A stretch of DNA of 64,000 bases. Source: Empedobacter sedimenti (GTDB taxonomy: Bacteria > Bacteroidota > Bacteroidia > Flavobacteriales > Weeksellaceae). The notes beneath the pieces were generated by a model that searched no databases, was not told the origin of the DNA, and saw only the letters and a program-made list of their open reading frames with translations. How positions within the stretch are numbered: position 1 is the stretch's first letter; every line of letters starts with the position of its first letter. The position numbers and the translations under genes were made by a program. Below, piece by piece: positions 10,126 to 22,280 of the stretch. The stretch is from contig NZ_JASCQG010000012.1 of assembly GCF_030005555.1 (NCBI RefSeq), forward strand, positions 62,001 to 126,000, given 5' to 3'.

Positions 10126-10770
10126 ATGTCAGTAAACTCATTTTTTAAATTATTTACTCCAAAGGATAAGGTATTCTATCCTTTGTTCGAGGAAGCTTCA
10201 AAAAGTTTAATCAAATTAGCTGAATTATTACACGAATGTGTAAATGCTCCTATTGAAGAACGTGAAGATTACATTGCACAAATCTCTAAAATTGAAAGTA
10301 AAATTGAGTACTTAACTCAAAAAACAAATTTAGAGTTAAGTAAAAACTTCATTACTCCTTTTGATAGAGAAGATATTTACTCATTAGTAAAATCTATCGA
10401 TTATGTTGCAGATAACTTAAATGGTGCTGCTAACAGAATCAACATCTATCAAGTAGAAAAAATCACAAAATCTATTCGTAAAATTACAGCTGTTAACTTA
10501 GAAGCTTGTCAATTAATCGGAGAAGGTATTGAACAATTAAAAGATTTAAGAAATGTAGAACGCATTTACGAAATCTGTGAGCGTATCAATAAATTAGAAA
10601 ACAAATCGGATCGTATTTTTGATAAAGCAGTTCAAGAAATTTTCGAGAACGAGACTGATGCAAAAAATATCATCAAATACAAAGAGGTTTTATCATCTCT
10701 TGAATCTGCAACAGACAAATGTAAAAGTGTTGCAAATGTGTTAGAAGCAGTAGCCGTAAAACATTCGTAA
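10126..10770 (+). CDS. DUF47 / PhoU-like phosphate transport regulator
   Basis: A 214-residue all-helical protein of the DUF47 (PhoU_div) family, which resembles PhoU and is typically encoded next to PiT transporters. Visible features are the N-terminal FFKLFTPKDKVFYPLFEEAS and charged helices through to LESATDKCKSVANVLEAVAV. It is thought to modulate activity of the partner transporter; the exact mechanism is not known. The PiT gene starts 24 bases later on the same strand, supporting a functional pair. Confidence 0.9.
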   Translation: MSVNSFFKLFTPKDKVFYPLFEEASKSLIKLAELLHECVNAPIEEREDYIAQISKIESKIEYLTQKTNLELSKNFITPFDREDIYSLVKSIDYVADNLNGAANRINIYQVEKITKSIRKITAVNLEACQLIGEGIEQLKDLRNVERIYEICERINKLENKSDRIFDKAVQEIFENETDAKNIIKYKEVLSSLESATDKCKSVANVLEAVAVKHS

Positions 10771-10794
10771 AAATTTAATCTTAAACATTAAGAT

Positions 10795-11901
10795 ATGACA
10801 GAATTTTTCAATGCGTTTTCGAGTATGCTCACGTCAACGCCAGGGATTTTATTGATAACAATTATCGTTTTATCATTCGTTTTTGATTACATCAATGGAT
10901 TTCATGACGCAGCAAATTCAATTGCAACAATTGTTGCTACAAAAGTATTAACTCCATTTCAGGCTGTACTTTGGGCTGCATTATTCAACTTTGCAGCATA
11001 CTTTATCTCGGTTTATTGGATTGGAGAATTTAAAATTGGTAATACAATTGCAAAATCGGTTAACGAGAACTTCATTACATTAGAAGTTATTTTAGCCGGA
11101 ATTATCGCTGCCATTTCTTGGAATTTACTTACTTGGAAATTTGGTATTCCTTCTTCTTCATCTCACACATTAATTGGTGGATTTATTGGAGCTGCATTAG
11201 CTCACGCTGGCGGTTTTTCTGCTGGTGGTGAAGATGTAATTGTTTACAAAAAAGTTGTTCCTATTGTATGCTTCATTGTTTTAGCACCATTAATTGGTAT
11301 GACAATCGCTTCCATATTAACCATTATTACACTTCATATTTGTAAAAAAGCCAAACCAGCTAGAGCTGAATGGTGGTTTAAGAAATTACAATTAGTTTCT
11401 TCTGCCTTATTCTCTTTAGGACATGGTATGAATGACGCGCAAAAAGTAATGGGTATTATTGGAGCAGCAGTTATTTTTTACCATATGAATGTTGATTTTG
11501 ATCCTGCTTATGTACAAGCAGAAGATAAATTTCAGTATTTTGTATCTCACTGGATGTGGGTTCCTATTACATCATTTATTGTTATCGCATTAGGTACAAT
11601 GGGTGGTGGGTGGAAAATCATCAAAACAATGGGATCTAAAATTACAAAAGTAACACCATTAGAAGGTGTAGTTGCAGAAACATCTGGAGCCATGACGCTT
11701 TATATTTCTGAACATTTCGGAATTCCAGTATCTACAACACACACAATTACAGGTTCTATTATCGGTGTTGGATTAACGAAACGTGTTTCAGCAGTACGTT
11801 GGGGAGTAACAATTAGTTTACTTTGGGCATGGGTACTTACCATTCCTGTCTCAGCTTTATTAGCAGCTCTAATTTATTATATTATAACATTATTTGTTTA
11901 A
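10795..11901 (+). CDS. Inorganic phosphate transporter, PiT family
   Basis: A 368-residue membrane protein with two copies of the PiT signature: DYINGFHDAANSIATIVAT near residues 27-45, and SLGHGMNDAQKVMGIIG in the second half. About ten membrane segments are apparent. PiT proteins import phosphate (usually as a neutral metal-phosphate complex) using the proton or sodium gradient. It follows the DUF47 gene directly and ends before a clear terminator. Confidence 0.95.
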   Translation: MTEFFNAFSSMLTSTPGILLITIIVLSFVFDYINGFHDAANSIATIVATKVLTPFQAVLWAALFNFAAYFISVYWIGEFKIGNTIAKSVNENFITLEVILAGIIAAISWNLLTWKFGIPSSSSHTLIGGFIGAALAHAGGFSAGGEDVIVYKKVVPIVCFIVLAPLIGMTIASILTIITLHICKKAKPARAEWWFKKLQLVSSALFSLGHGMNDAQKVMGIIGAAVIFYHMNVDFDPAYVQAEDKFQYFVSHWMWVPITSFIVIALGTMGGGWKIIKTMGSKITKVTPLEGVVAETSGAMTLYISEHFGIPVSTTHTITGSIIGVGLTKRVSAVRWGVTISLLWAWVLTIPVSALLAALIYYIITLFV

Positions 11902-11915
11902 TACATAACGATTTA

Positions 11916-11945
11916 AAAGGAACTCATTAAGAGTTCCTTTTTTTA
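11916..11945 (+). terminator. Terminator after the first PiT gene
   Basis: A 10-bp perfect stem (11916-11925 with 11931-11940) with a 5-base loop is followed by a T-run. It separates the two PiT genes into different transcription units. Confidence 0.85.
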
Positions 11946-11991
11946 TTAAAATATTTTCTACTAATCCATTATAATAATTTTCAGAAAGTTT

Positions 11992-11999
11992 TAAATTTG
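11992..11999 (+). promoter_or_regulatory. -7 promoter element of the second PiT gene
   Basis: TAAATTTG matches TANNTTTG and ends only 4 bases before the start codon at 12004. If used, transcription would begin at or next to the ATG, giving a leaderless or nearly leaderless mRNA. No convincing -33 TTTG is seen. Confidence 0.4.
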
Positions 12000-12003
12000 C
12001 GCA

Positions 12004-13101
12004 ATGCAATTAACTGTATTATTTATTATAATCGGACTAGCTATCTTATTCGATTTCTTAAACGGTTTTCACGATGCTGCAAACTCTATCGCAACCGTTG
12101 TCACAACAAAAGTTTTAACACCAGTTCAAGCAGTTATATGGGCTGCTTTTTTCAATTTTGTTGCTTTTTTTATCGCTAAATTCGTCATTGGAGAATTTGG
12201 AGTCGCAGACACAATCGCTAAAATCATCAAAGAAGATGTTGTCGTCGCATTGGGCTCTAATCCTTCTATAGTTGTTATGGCTGCACTTTCTGCAGCAATC
12301 ACTTGGAATATTTTAACTTGGAAATTAGGAATCCCTTCTTCCTCATCTCACACATTGATTGGGGGATTAGCTGGAGGCGCATTAGCCGCAACAGGTTATG
12401 ATTTTTCTGCGATTAACAGTACAATTATCTTAACAATTATCGCGTTTATCTTGGTTGCACCAATTATTGGTTTAGTTGCGGGTAATGTTATTTACATCAT
12501 CACACTAAATCTTTGTCGAAATGCAAAACCGCATAAAGCAGATGCTTGGTTCAAAAAATTGCAATTGGTTTCTTCTGCAATGTTAAGTATTGGTCATGGT
12601 TTGAATGATTCACAGAAAGTAATGGGAGTAATCACGTTTGCTTTACTTGCCAATCAAACTGCGATTATTAATACTGATATGAATGGTTGGATTTTGAATG
12701 ACGTTTTCGATTGGAAACATTGGTTCATTACTTCGAGTAGCACTGATATTCACGATTGGGTTCCGATTATGTGTTTCTCGGCAATTGCTTTAGGAACTTT
12801 AGGTGGCGGAATGAAAATCTTAAAAACGATGGGAAATAAAATTACAAAAATTACTCCTATCGAAGGTTTTACAGCGCAAACAGCTTCTGCTATTACCTTA
12901 TTTTTTACAGAACATATCAAAATGCCAGTTTCTACAACGCACGTTATCACAGGATCAATTATTGGTGTTGGAATGGTAAAAAGAGTTTCTGCAGTTCGTT
13001 GGGGAGTTACAATTAGTTTATTATGGGCTTGGATTTTGACAATTCCAGTTTCTGCACTTATTGCAACAGGATTTTATTATCTATTTTCGATGTTTTTCTA
13101 A
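12004..13101 (+). CDS. Inorganic phosphate transporter, PiT family (second copy)
   Basis: A 365-residue paralogue of the preceding transporter. It carries the same signatures, DFLNGFHDAANSIATVVTT near residue 17 and SIGHGLNDSQKVMGVITF in the second half. It lacks the N-terminal 15 or so residues of the first copy and has a longer hydrophilic insert (about residues 225-245). The start fits the family. It has no DUF47 gene of its own and is separated by a terminator, so it may be controlled independently. Substrate is inferred from the family. Confidence 0.94.
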   Translation: MQLTVLFIIIGLAILFDFLNGFHDAANSIATVVTTKVLTPVQAVIWAAFFNFVAFFIAKFVIGEFGVADTIAKIIKEDVVVALGSNPSIVVMAALSAAITWNILTWKLGIPSSSSHTLIGGLAGGALAATGYDFSAINSTIILTIIAFILVAPIIGLVAGNVIYIITLNLCRNAKPHKADAWFKKLQLVSSAMLSIGHGLNDSQKVMGVITFALLANQTAIINTDMNGWILNDVFDWKHWFITSSSTDIHDWVPIMCFSAIALGTLGGGMKILKTMGNKITKITPIEGFTAQTASAITLFFTEHIKMPVSTTHVITGSIIGVGMVKRVSAVRWGVTISLLWAWILTIPVSALIATGFYYLFSMFF

Positions 13102-13117
13102 CATTAAAATTTAATCA

Positions 13118-13145
13118 TAAAAAAATAGCTGTCAAAATTGACAGC
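13118..13145. terminator. Bidirectional terminator between PiT and phosphohexomutase
   Basis: An inverted repeat GCTGTCAA/TTGACAGC (13128-13135 with 13138-13145) lies between two convergent genes. It is flanked by an A-run on the left (a T-run on the minus strand) and a T-rich stretch on the right. Confidence 0.75.
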
Positions 13146-13169
13146 CATTTTCTATTTATTCTTGAATGA

Positions 13170-14885
13170 TTATTTGCTAAAATCTTCTTTCAACAAATCG
13201 ATTTTCGCTAACAATTCTTTTTGAACAGCTAGATAATCTTCTTTGTTAGAAAGTGGAGCATTTACAGAGAAATAATATTTAATCTTTGGTTCTGTTCCAG
13301 AAGGTCGACAAGCTACTTTACTTCCATCTTCTGTATAGAAAATCAATACATTTGACTTTGGAATTTCTATCGCTTTTTCATCACCTGAGATTAAATCTTT
13401 ATCGATAGAAGATTGAAAATCTTTTACACGAACAACTTTAGAACCTGCTAATTCTTTTGGAGGATTTGATCTACATTCCACCATCATTTTAGCAATTAAT
13501 TCTGCACCTTCTTTTCCTGGTTTTACAATACTAATTAAATCTTCTTGATACGCTTTTCCGATTTCAAGATAGATTTCCATTAACTTATTATACAATGAAC
13601 TTCCTTTTGCTTTTTGTACAGCAGCAATCTCAGAAACCAATAAAGCTGATGTTACAGAATCTTTGTCACGAATAAAATCGCCAACCATAAATCCAAATGA
13701 CTCTTCTCCTCCTCCAACAAAACTTTCTTTGCCTTCGAATTTACGAATCATATCAGCAATCCATTTGAAACCTGTTAATCCAACTTTACAATCAACATTG
13801 AATTTTGCAGCAATATCATAAAAAATATCAGACGTAACAATTGTCGATCCGATAAATTCTTTTCCAACTAATTTACCAGCTTCTTGCCATTTTTCTAATA
13901 AATAATAAGTCAAAACAGTGTTCATTTGGTTACCATTTAATAAAACAATTTCGCCCTCATTATTACGCGTTGCAACACCTACACGATCCGCATCAGGATC
14001 TGTTCCAATTACAACATCAGCACCAATTTCATTTGCTAAAGCAACTGCCATAGTCAACGCTTCTGGTTCTTCTGGATTTGGCGATTTTACTGTTGGGAAA
14101 TCTCCACTTGGAATTGCTTGCTCAGCAACTTGATGTACTTGTGTAAAACCAGCTTCCTCAAAAGCTTTTGGCGTAATTGCAACTGCAGTTCCGTGAATAG
14201 AAGTGAAAACAATTTTTATATCTTCTTTACCTTCTTTCGTAAAACTTCCGTTTGCTACACAAGCATCAATAAAAGCTTCATCAATTTCTTTTCCGATATA
14301 TGTCAACAATGTATCGTTCCCTTGAAATTTGATTTCTTCTACTTTTACATTATTAACTTCGTTGATAATTTCTCCATCTTGTGGCGGAACAATTTGCGCA
14401 CCATCATTCCAATAAACCTTGTAACCATTGTAAATTGGAGGATTATGAGAAGCTGTTAAAACAATTCCAGCATCACAACCTAAATGACGAACTGTAAATG
14501 ACAATTCTGGCGTTGGACGGAAAGATTCGAACAAATAAACATTAATTCCATTCGCAGTCAAAACATCTGCAACCATTTTTGCAAACGTATCCGAATTATG
14601 ACGAACATCGTATGCAATCGCAACTTTTTTCTCCTTATTCGGAAATTGTTGATTGATATAATTTGCTAAACCTTGTGTTGCTGCACCAAGTGTATATTTG
14701 TTTAAACGATTTGTTCCTACTCCCATTATACCACGCATTCCTCCTGTTCCAAACTCTAAGTTTTTATAAAAAGAATCGTCTAATTCGGTTGGATTATTAT
14801 CAATTAAATCTTGAACAGCTTTTCTTGTTTCCGCATCATAAGCGTCAGAAAGCCATAATTTAGCATTATCTAAACTTGAAGTCAT
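13170..14885 (-). CDS. Phosphoglucomutase/phosphomannomutase (alpha-phosphohexomutase)
   Basis: A 571-residue phosphohexomutase. The phosphoserine loop is TASHNPPIYNGYKVYW (around residue 145), the metal-binding loop is GTDPDADRVGVATR, the sugar-binding loop is GGGEESFGFMVGD, and the C-terminal phosphate-binding loop is CRPSGTEPKIKYYF. It interconverts sugar 1- and 6-phosphates in the cytoplasm, feeding glycogen or surface-sugar synthesis. The long form is the PgcA/Pgm2-type rather than the GlmM type. It is last in a four-gene minus-strand cluster. Confidence 0.93.
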   Translation of the reverse strand: MTSSLDNAKLWLSDAYDAETRKAVQDLIDNNPTELDDSFYKNLEFGTGGMRGIMGVGTNRLNKYTLGAATQGLANYINQQFPNKEKKVAIAYDVRHNSDTFAKMVADVLTANGINVYLFESFRPTPELSFTVRHLGCDAGIVLTASHNPPIYNGYKVYWNDGAQIVPPQDGEIINEVNNVKVEEIKFQGNDTLLTYIGKEIDEAFIDACVANGSFTKEGKEDIKIVFTSIHGTAVAITPKAFEEAGFTQVHQVAEQAIPSGDFPTVKSPNPEEPEALTMAVALANEIGADVVIGTDPDADRVGVATRNNEGEIVLLNGNQMNTVLTYYLLEKWQEAGKLVGKEFIGSTIVTSDIFYDIAAKFNVDCKVGLTGFKWIADMIRKFEGKESFVGGGEESFGFMVGDFIRDKDSVTSALLVSEIAAVQKAKGSSLYNKLMEIYLEIGKAYQEDLISIVKPGKEGAELIAKMMVECRSNPPKELAGSKVVRVKDFQSSIDKDLISGDEKAIEIPKSNVLIFYTEDGSKVACRPSGTEPKIKYYFSVNAPLSNKEDYLAVQKELLAKIDLLKEDFSK

Positions 14886-14895
14886 TCTTATTTTT

Positions 14896-15600
14896 TTATT
14901 TTTTTAGTACTTGGGCGCGGTCAGCAATTTTTGTATCCTTATTTGGATCGCCCATAAAGTTTACGATTGAGTTTCCTTTTGCAGAGCCATACAATGTATT
15001 GCGTGCATTAATATTTAATATAACATTATCATCAGTTGTTATATCAGCTTCATTTACTTCGTATTTGAACAAACTTAATTTTGCATCTCCATAAGCTTTT
15101 ACTTTCATTGCATCAGCAGTTCCTTCAAGGGTAACATTTGATTGATTATCAGCTTTTAAATCAAGATTATTTGTAATCAAGAATGTTTTACTAATAAGAG
15201 ATTGTCCTGCAACAGATAAACTTAATTCATCTACATTTAATGTTCCTGAAGTTGTCAAAGAAGTTTGCTTTTCTATCGATAAATTCTTCAAATCACGAGT
15301 TACATACACATATACATCATAAGCACTGTACTGATTTACATTACTTTTTTCTTTGATTTTTAATGAATTATTTTTTGCTTCGACTTCCAGATTATCAATG
15401 ATATTTTGGTGCGATTCTACTTTTACACCAGTTTTATCTCCTGGCACTAAAATTACATCACAGTTACACGAAACATTCAACTCTTTGATGTTATCTGCTG
15501 TATATTCTTTTTGAGCCGTCGCTGCACCTTCTCCTTTAATTGGAGATGAACACGAAGTGACAAGCGCAACTAATAATCCGAATAATAAAGTTTTTTTCAT
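14896..15600 (-). CDS. Head GIN domain (DUF2807) lipoprotein
   Basis: A 234-residue protein with a lipoprotein signal (MKKTLLFGLLVALVTSCSSP, lipobox Cys17). The following repetitive beta-strand pattern (IKELNVSCNCDVILVPGD, NLSIEKQTSLTTSGTLNV, LDLKADNQSNVTLEG) is typical of the Bacteroidota DUF2807 parallel beta-helix family. It is probably anchored in the outer membrane facing outward or the periplasm. Function in this family is unknown; a scaffold or adhesion role is only a guess. It lies 10 bases before the mutase gene. Confidence 0.88.
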   Translation of the reverse strand: MKKTLLFGLLVALVTSCSSPIKGEGAATAQKEYTADNIKELNVSCNCDVILVPGDKTGVKVESHQNIIDNLEVEAKNNSLKIKEKSNVNQYSAYDVYVYVTRDLKNLSIEKQTSLTTSGTLNVDELSLSVAGQSLISKTFLITNNLDLKADNQSNVTLEGTADAMKVKAYGDAKLSLFKYEVNEADITTDDNVILNINARNTLYGSAKGNSIVNFMGDPNKDTKIADRAQVLKK

Positions 15601-15619
15601 AGTTGGTTGATTTTTATTA

Positions 15620-16582
15620 TTAATTAAGATTTACTTCTTTCTGAACTAAATACAATTGTTTATCGCGATTATTACGAACAATTAATTCGCCCAAAAATCC
15701 CGCCAAAAATAATTGTGTTCCCAAAATCATAAAAACTAACGAGATATAAAAAGAAGGACTATCTGTAATTAATCTTGCAGGCGAATGCGAAATGTAAACT
15801 TTAAACAATTTTTCGGCTCCTAAATAAAATGAAGCGAAAAATCCTAAAATGAACATCAACGTTCCCAATAAACCGAAAATATGCATTGGTTTGTTCCCGA
15901 ATTTTGAAGCAAAGAAAAGTGTAATCAAATCTAAGAAACCATTTACAAAACGATTTGCTCCAAATTTTGAAACGCCATACTTACGCGCTTGATGCTTTAC
16001 TTTTTTCTCGATAATTCTCGAATATCCAGCATTTTTAGCTAAAACAGGAATGTAACGGTGCATATCACCATACAATTCGATATTTTGAGTTACTTCCCAA
16101 CGATAAGCTTTCAAACCACAGTTAAAATCATGCAATTTTACACCCGAAGTTTTACGTGCAACACCGTTAAATAATTTTGAAGGAAGATTTTTTGTCAATT
16201 TATTATCTTGACGATTTTCTTTCCACCCCGAAACAATATCAGCTTTTTGATTTTTTAGCATATTGTATAAAGCAGGAATTTCCTCCGGAAAATCTTGTAA
16301 ATCTGCATCCATTGTAATGACAACATCACCTTTCACTTCTTTGAAAGCTGCGCTAAGTGCTGGAGATTTACCATAATTTTTACGGAATTTGATTCCTTTC
16401 ACTTCTGGATTGAAGTTAGCAATATATTCGATAATTTGCCACGAATCGTCTGTACTTCCGTCATCTACGAAAATAACTTCGAATGAGTAATCATTTTGCT
16501 CACACACTTTTTTGATTCGGTAGAATAATTCTTCTAAGGAATCTTGTTCGTTCAATAAAGGAACAACAACTGAAATATCCAT
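15620..16582 (-). CDS. Membrane-anchored GT2 glycosyltransferase (DPM1/GtrB-like)
   Basis: A 320-residue GT-A enzyme. The N-terminal catalytic domain has FEVIFVDDGSTDDSWQII and the metal-binding DADLQDFPEE. The acceptor-side motif HQARKYGVSKFG follows, and two membrane segments lie at about residues 230-255 and 275-300. This architecture belongs to polyprenyl-phosphate glycosyltransferases that load a sugar onto undecaprenyl phosphate. The sugar is not predictable from sequence. It is 3 bases from the DUF4199 gene and in the same cluster as the mutase. Confidence 0.9.
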   Translation of the reverse strand: MDISVVVPLLNEQDSLEELFYRIKKVCEQNDYSFEVIFVDDGSTDDSWQIIEYIANFNPEVKGIKFRKNYGKSPALSAAFKEVKGDVVITMDADLQDFPEEIPALYNMLKNQKADIVSGWKENRQDNKLTKNLPSKLFNGVARKTSGVKLHDFNCGLKAYRWEVTQNIELYGDMHRYIPVLAKNAGYSRIIEKKVKHQARKYGVSKFGANRFVNGFLDLITLFFASKFGNKPMHIFGLLGTLMFILGFFASFYLGAEKLFKVYISHSPARLITDSPSFYISLVFMILGTQLFLAGFLGELIVRNNRDKQLYLVQKEVNLN

Positions 16583-16585
16583 ATG

Positions 16586-17155
16586 TTAAAAAACACGTTT
16601 TTTTAAGAATTGCGAAAACAATGCCGAAATAGCAATGTAGAAAGATAAGAAAATTGAGAATAATCCGAAAAAGTTTTTCACTGTAAATAAATTAAGTGTT
16701 TTATAATCGTCCGAATTTCTGAATGTTTCGATATCTTTTGAAGTTTTAGGATCTGACATATTTGCTGTAAAAGTATCTAACAATCCTTGTTTCAAACTAT
16801 CCTGCGCCCATTCGCCATATGTATTAAAAAATACAAAAATGACAATAAGACTAATAACTCCTGCAAAGAAAATAGTGTAAAATCCTACTTTGAAACCTTC
16901 TTTAAATGTCATCAAATCTTCGATAGATTGATAATTAATTGCTTTTGCTTTAGCCAAATTAAGTACTGTAAAAAAACAGTACGTTGCATACAATGGCAAA
17001 ACGATAAAACAGCAAATAAAGAAACTATAGATGTAGTAATCTTGTACAGAAACAGTTCCGTTGAACGAAAAATAGAAGTATAGTGCAAAAAACAATACTA
17101 AGGTAATTCCCGTCAGCACTAATGAATTTTTGAAAATTTTGTTGAAACTAATCAT
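16586..17155 (-). CDS. DUF4199-type membrane protein
   Basis: A 189-residue protein with four hydrophobic segments (about residues 15-33, 42-65, 95-115 and 160-182) and a longer polar stretch before the last one. The topology, length and position just before a DPM1-like glycosyltransferase match DUF4199 proteins of Bacteroidota, which are almost always found in that pairing. Function is unknown. It is first in the minus-strand cluster. Confidence 0.8.
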   Translation of the reverse strand: MISFNKIFKNSLVLTGITLVLFFALYFYFSFNGTVSVQDYYIYSFFICCFIVLPLYATYCFFTVLNLAKAKAINYQSIEDLMTFKEGFKVGFYTIFFAGVISLIVIFVFFNTYGEWAQDSLKQGLLDTFTANMSDPKTSKDIETFRNSDDYKTLNLFTVKNFFGLFSIFLSFYIAISALFSQFLKKRVF

Positions 17156-17330
17156 TTTGCAAAGATAATTATATCCTTTATTCTATAATACTTTATTTTA
17201 TATGATTTATAGGAGTGATTATTCAAATTTTATACAATTATAAACATTTCAGAATGAAGAAGAAATCAATACAAATTGGATAAAAAGTAAAAAGTTTTTT
17301 CAAAACACTTTTATTTTTACAAAACTTTCT

Positions 17331-17338
17331 TACCTTTG
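17331..17338 (+). promoter_or_regulatory. -7 promoter element of the SRP RNA gene
   Basis: TACCTTTG matches TANNTTTG and ends 4 bases before the first base of the predicted RNA stem, exactly where transcription should start. A T-rich stretch lies at the -33 distance. Confidence 0.6.
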
Positions 17339-17342
17339 CATC

Positions 17343-17438
17343 AGGCAAGTCCTACACAACCAGCTCCTGTTGAATCCTCCAGGACGGGAACGTAGCAAAG
17401 GTATACGGTCGTAGCGGTGTGATGTAGATCGCTTGCCT
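17343..17438 (+). ncRNA. ffs: Signal recognition particle RNA, small bacterial type (4.5S)
   Basis: The ends pair as AGGCAAG (17343-17349) with CTTGCCT (17432-17438). The apical domain reads CAGG-ACG-GGAA-CGT-AGCA, which is the conserved Ffh-binding symmetric loop and GGAA tetraloop closed by three base pairs. The RNA is about 96 bases long and works with Ffh and FtsY in delivering membrane proteins. A T-rich stretch follows the 3' end. It lies upstream of pyrG-yidC; YidC is itself a membrane protein insertase. Confidence 0.92.
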
Positions 17439-17492
17439 ATTTTTATTTCTCGAAAATTCACTTTCACTTTTTTTTACCCCATAAATTATTCG

Positions 17493-17500
17493 TAAATTTG
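17493..17500 (+). promoter_or_regulatory. -7 promoter element of pyrG
   Basis: TAAATTTG matches TANNTTTG, 22 bases before the pyrG start codon, with a T-run (TTTT) at the -33 position. Confidence 0.5.
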
Positions 17501-17510
17501 CAACCATTGA

Positions 17511-20997
<3,487 letters not shown>

Positions 20998-21019
20998 TTA
21001 AATCATATTTCAAATCTTA

Positions 21020-21053
21020 AAAATCCGTTAATAATAATTAACGGATTTTTTAT
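21020..21053 (+). terminator. Terminator after yidC
   Basis: A stem of about 12 bp, AAATCCGTTAAT paired with ATTAACGGATTT, with a short loop, is followed by TTTT. It ends the pyrG-yidC transcript. Confidence 0.8.
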
Positions 21054-21210
21054 TTATTTAAGACGACAAAGCTAAGTAGACTTAAACCTAATGATTACCA
21101 AAACTTTATTCAACAAAATTAACTTATTAGTGTATGTTGTACACTTTTTATTAATAAAATTTTTGATATTTATTATTTTCAGATTATTATTGTCTCAAAA
21201 TAATAAATAT

Positions 21211-21777
21211 ATGGATAATATTCACTCTATCAAAGATCAAGCAGCCAATCCAGGACCATTAGGACTATATGGCTTCGCCATGACAACTATTTTACTAAAC
21301 ATACATAATGCAGGTTTTTTTCCTGTAAATAGTATGATAATGGGAATGGGCATTTTTTTTGGTGGCGCAGCACAATTTATAGCTGGTGTTATGGAATGGA
21401 AAAAAGGGAATAACTTTGGTAGTATTGCATTTATGTCTTACGGATCATTCTGGCTAACATTGGTTTTTACGTGGCTAGCGCCAATGTTTGGAGTAGAAAA
21501 ACCTGGCGGGAATGCTATGGGATGTTATTTAGGAATGTGGGGATTATTTACATTAGTTAATTTTCTACAAACGTTGAACGGAAACTTAATTGGTAAACTA
21601 TTATTTGCTTCATTAACAATATTATTCTTTCTACTTGCAGCAGCTAATTTTACAGCAAGTGAAAGTATTTTACACTTTGCAGGATGGGTAGGAATCGTCT
21701 GTGGTTTTATTGCTTTTTACGAAGCTTCTGCAATTATGATTAATCAGAAATACGAAAAAACAATTCTTCCTTTATAA
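21211..21777 (+). CDS. Acetate uptake transporter, GPR1/FUN34/YaaH (SatP) family
   Basis: A 188-residue protein with six hydrophobic segments. The family signature is NPGPLGLYGFAMTTILLNIHNAG at its N-terminus. The longer ORF from 21091 adds 40 residues with no family match, so I chose the start at 21211. SatP-type proteins move acetate or succinate with protons across the inner membrane. The substrate is inferred from the family. It is a single-gene unit between two terminators. Confidence 0.9.
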   Translation: MDNIHSIKDQAANPGPLGLYGFAMTTILLNIHNAGFFPVNSMIMGMGIFFGGAAQFIAGVMEWKKGNNFGSIAFMSYGSFWLTLVFTWLAPMFGVEKPGGNAMGCYLGMWGLFTLVNFLQTLNGNLIGKLLFASLTILFFLLAAANFTASESILHFAGWVGIVCGFIAFYEASAIMINQKYEKTILPL

Positions 21778-21790
21778 ATTATATTAAACA

Positions 21791-21826
21791 AAAAACCTTT
21801 ATCAGAAACTGATAAAGGTTTTTTTA
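21791..21826. terminator. Bidirectional terminator
   Basis: A 12-bp perfect stem (21794-21805 with 21809-21820) with a 3-base loop is flanked by A-runs and T-runs. It lies between the convergent acetate-transporter and GlsB-type genes. Confidence 0.88.
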
Positions 21827-21842
21827 TACATGATATAAATAT

Positions 21843-22157
21843 TTATTTATTAAACATCGGAGCTAATAACTTCTTCCAAATAAATAATAAAATTAATGAT
21901 CCAATAATCGAGAATAACCAATCTAATGGACTAAAAAAACTTACTTCTCCATCATGAGAAATTCCTAAAAGCGTACGCATATATGCTCCCAAATAAGCCC
22001 CAACAATACCAATTAATGCTGTAACCCAAAATCCTCCAGGATCTTGCCCTGGCATAATAGCTTTCGCAATTCCAGCACAAATCAAACCAAATACTAGGTA
22101 TACCAAAAAGCTCCAAACTCCTGTGATACCTAACATAATAAATGCAGTTGTCATCAT
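21843..22157 (-). CDS. GlsB/YeaQ/YmgE family small membrane protein
   Basis: A 104-residue protein with three hydrophobic segments and the family core GLICAGIAKAIMPGQDPGGFWVTALIGIVGAYLGAY. These proteins are annotated as transglycosylase-associated and are often stress-induced. Their biochemical role is not known. The C-terminus has an extra membrane segment ending in a short basic tail. Single gene, divergent from glmM. Confidence 0.88.
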   Translation of the reverse strand: MMTTAFIMLGITGVWSFLVYLVFGLICAGIAKAIMPGQDPGGFWVTALIGIVGAYLGAYMRTLLGISHDGEVSFFSPLDWLFSIIGSLILLFIWKKLLAPMFNK

Positions 22158-22249
22158 AATAATTATTATTTTTAAAGTTGTTTGTAAATAGTTAAATATA
22201 TCTTAACTAAAATCGTTCCAAAAAGATAAGAAAAAAATTTTGTATTTTG

Positions 22250-22257
22250 TAGATTTG
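22250..22257 (+). promoter_or_regulatory. -7 promoter element of glmM
   Basis: TAGATTTG matches TANNTTTG and lies 23 bases before the glmM start codon. No TTTG is present at the expected -33 distance. Confidence 0.4.
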
Positions 22258-22280
22258 TATCACTATAAAAAATAAAATTT

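Noticed and set aside
10020-10148. A 42-codon ORF upstream of the DUF47 gene
   Set aside because: It overlaps the DUF47 start and the -7 promoter element, is extremely AT-rich and shows no protein-like features.
14118-14459. A plus-strand 113-residue ORF antisense to the phosphohexomutase
   Set aside because: The opposite strand has a complete, motif-rich mutase; the antisense protein shows no recognisable features.
21091-21210. 40-residue N-terminal extension of the acetate transporter-like protein
   Set aside because: The family signature begins directly after the ATG at 21211; the extension is a low-complexity hydrophobic stretch.
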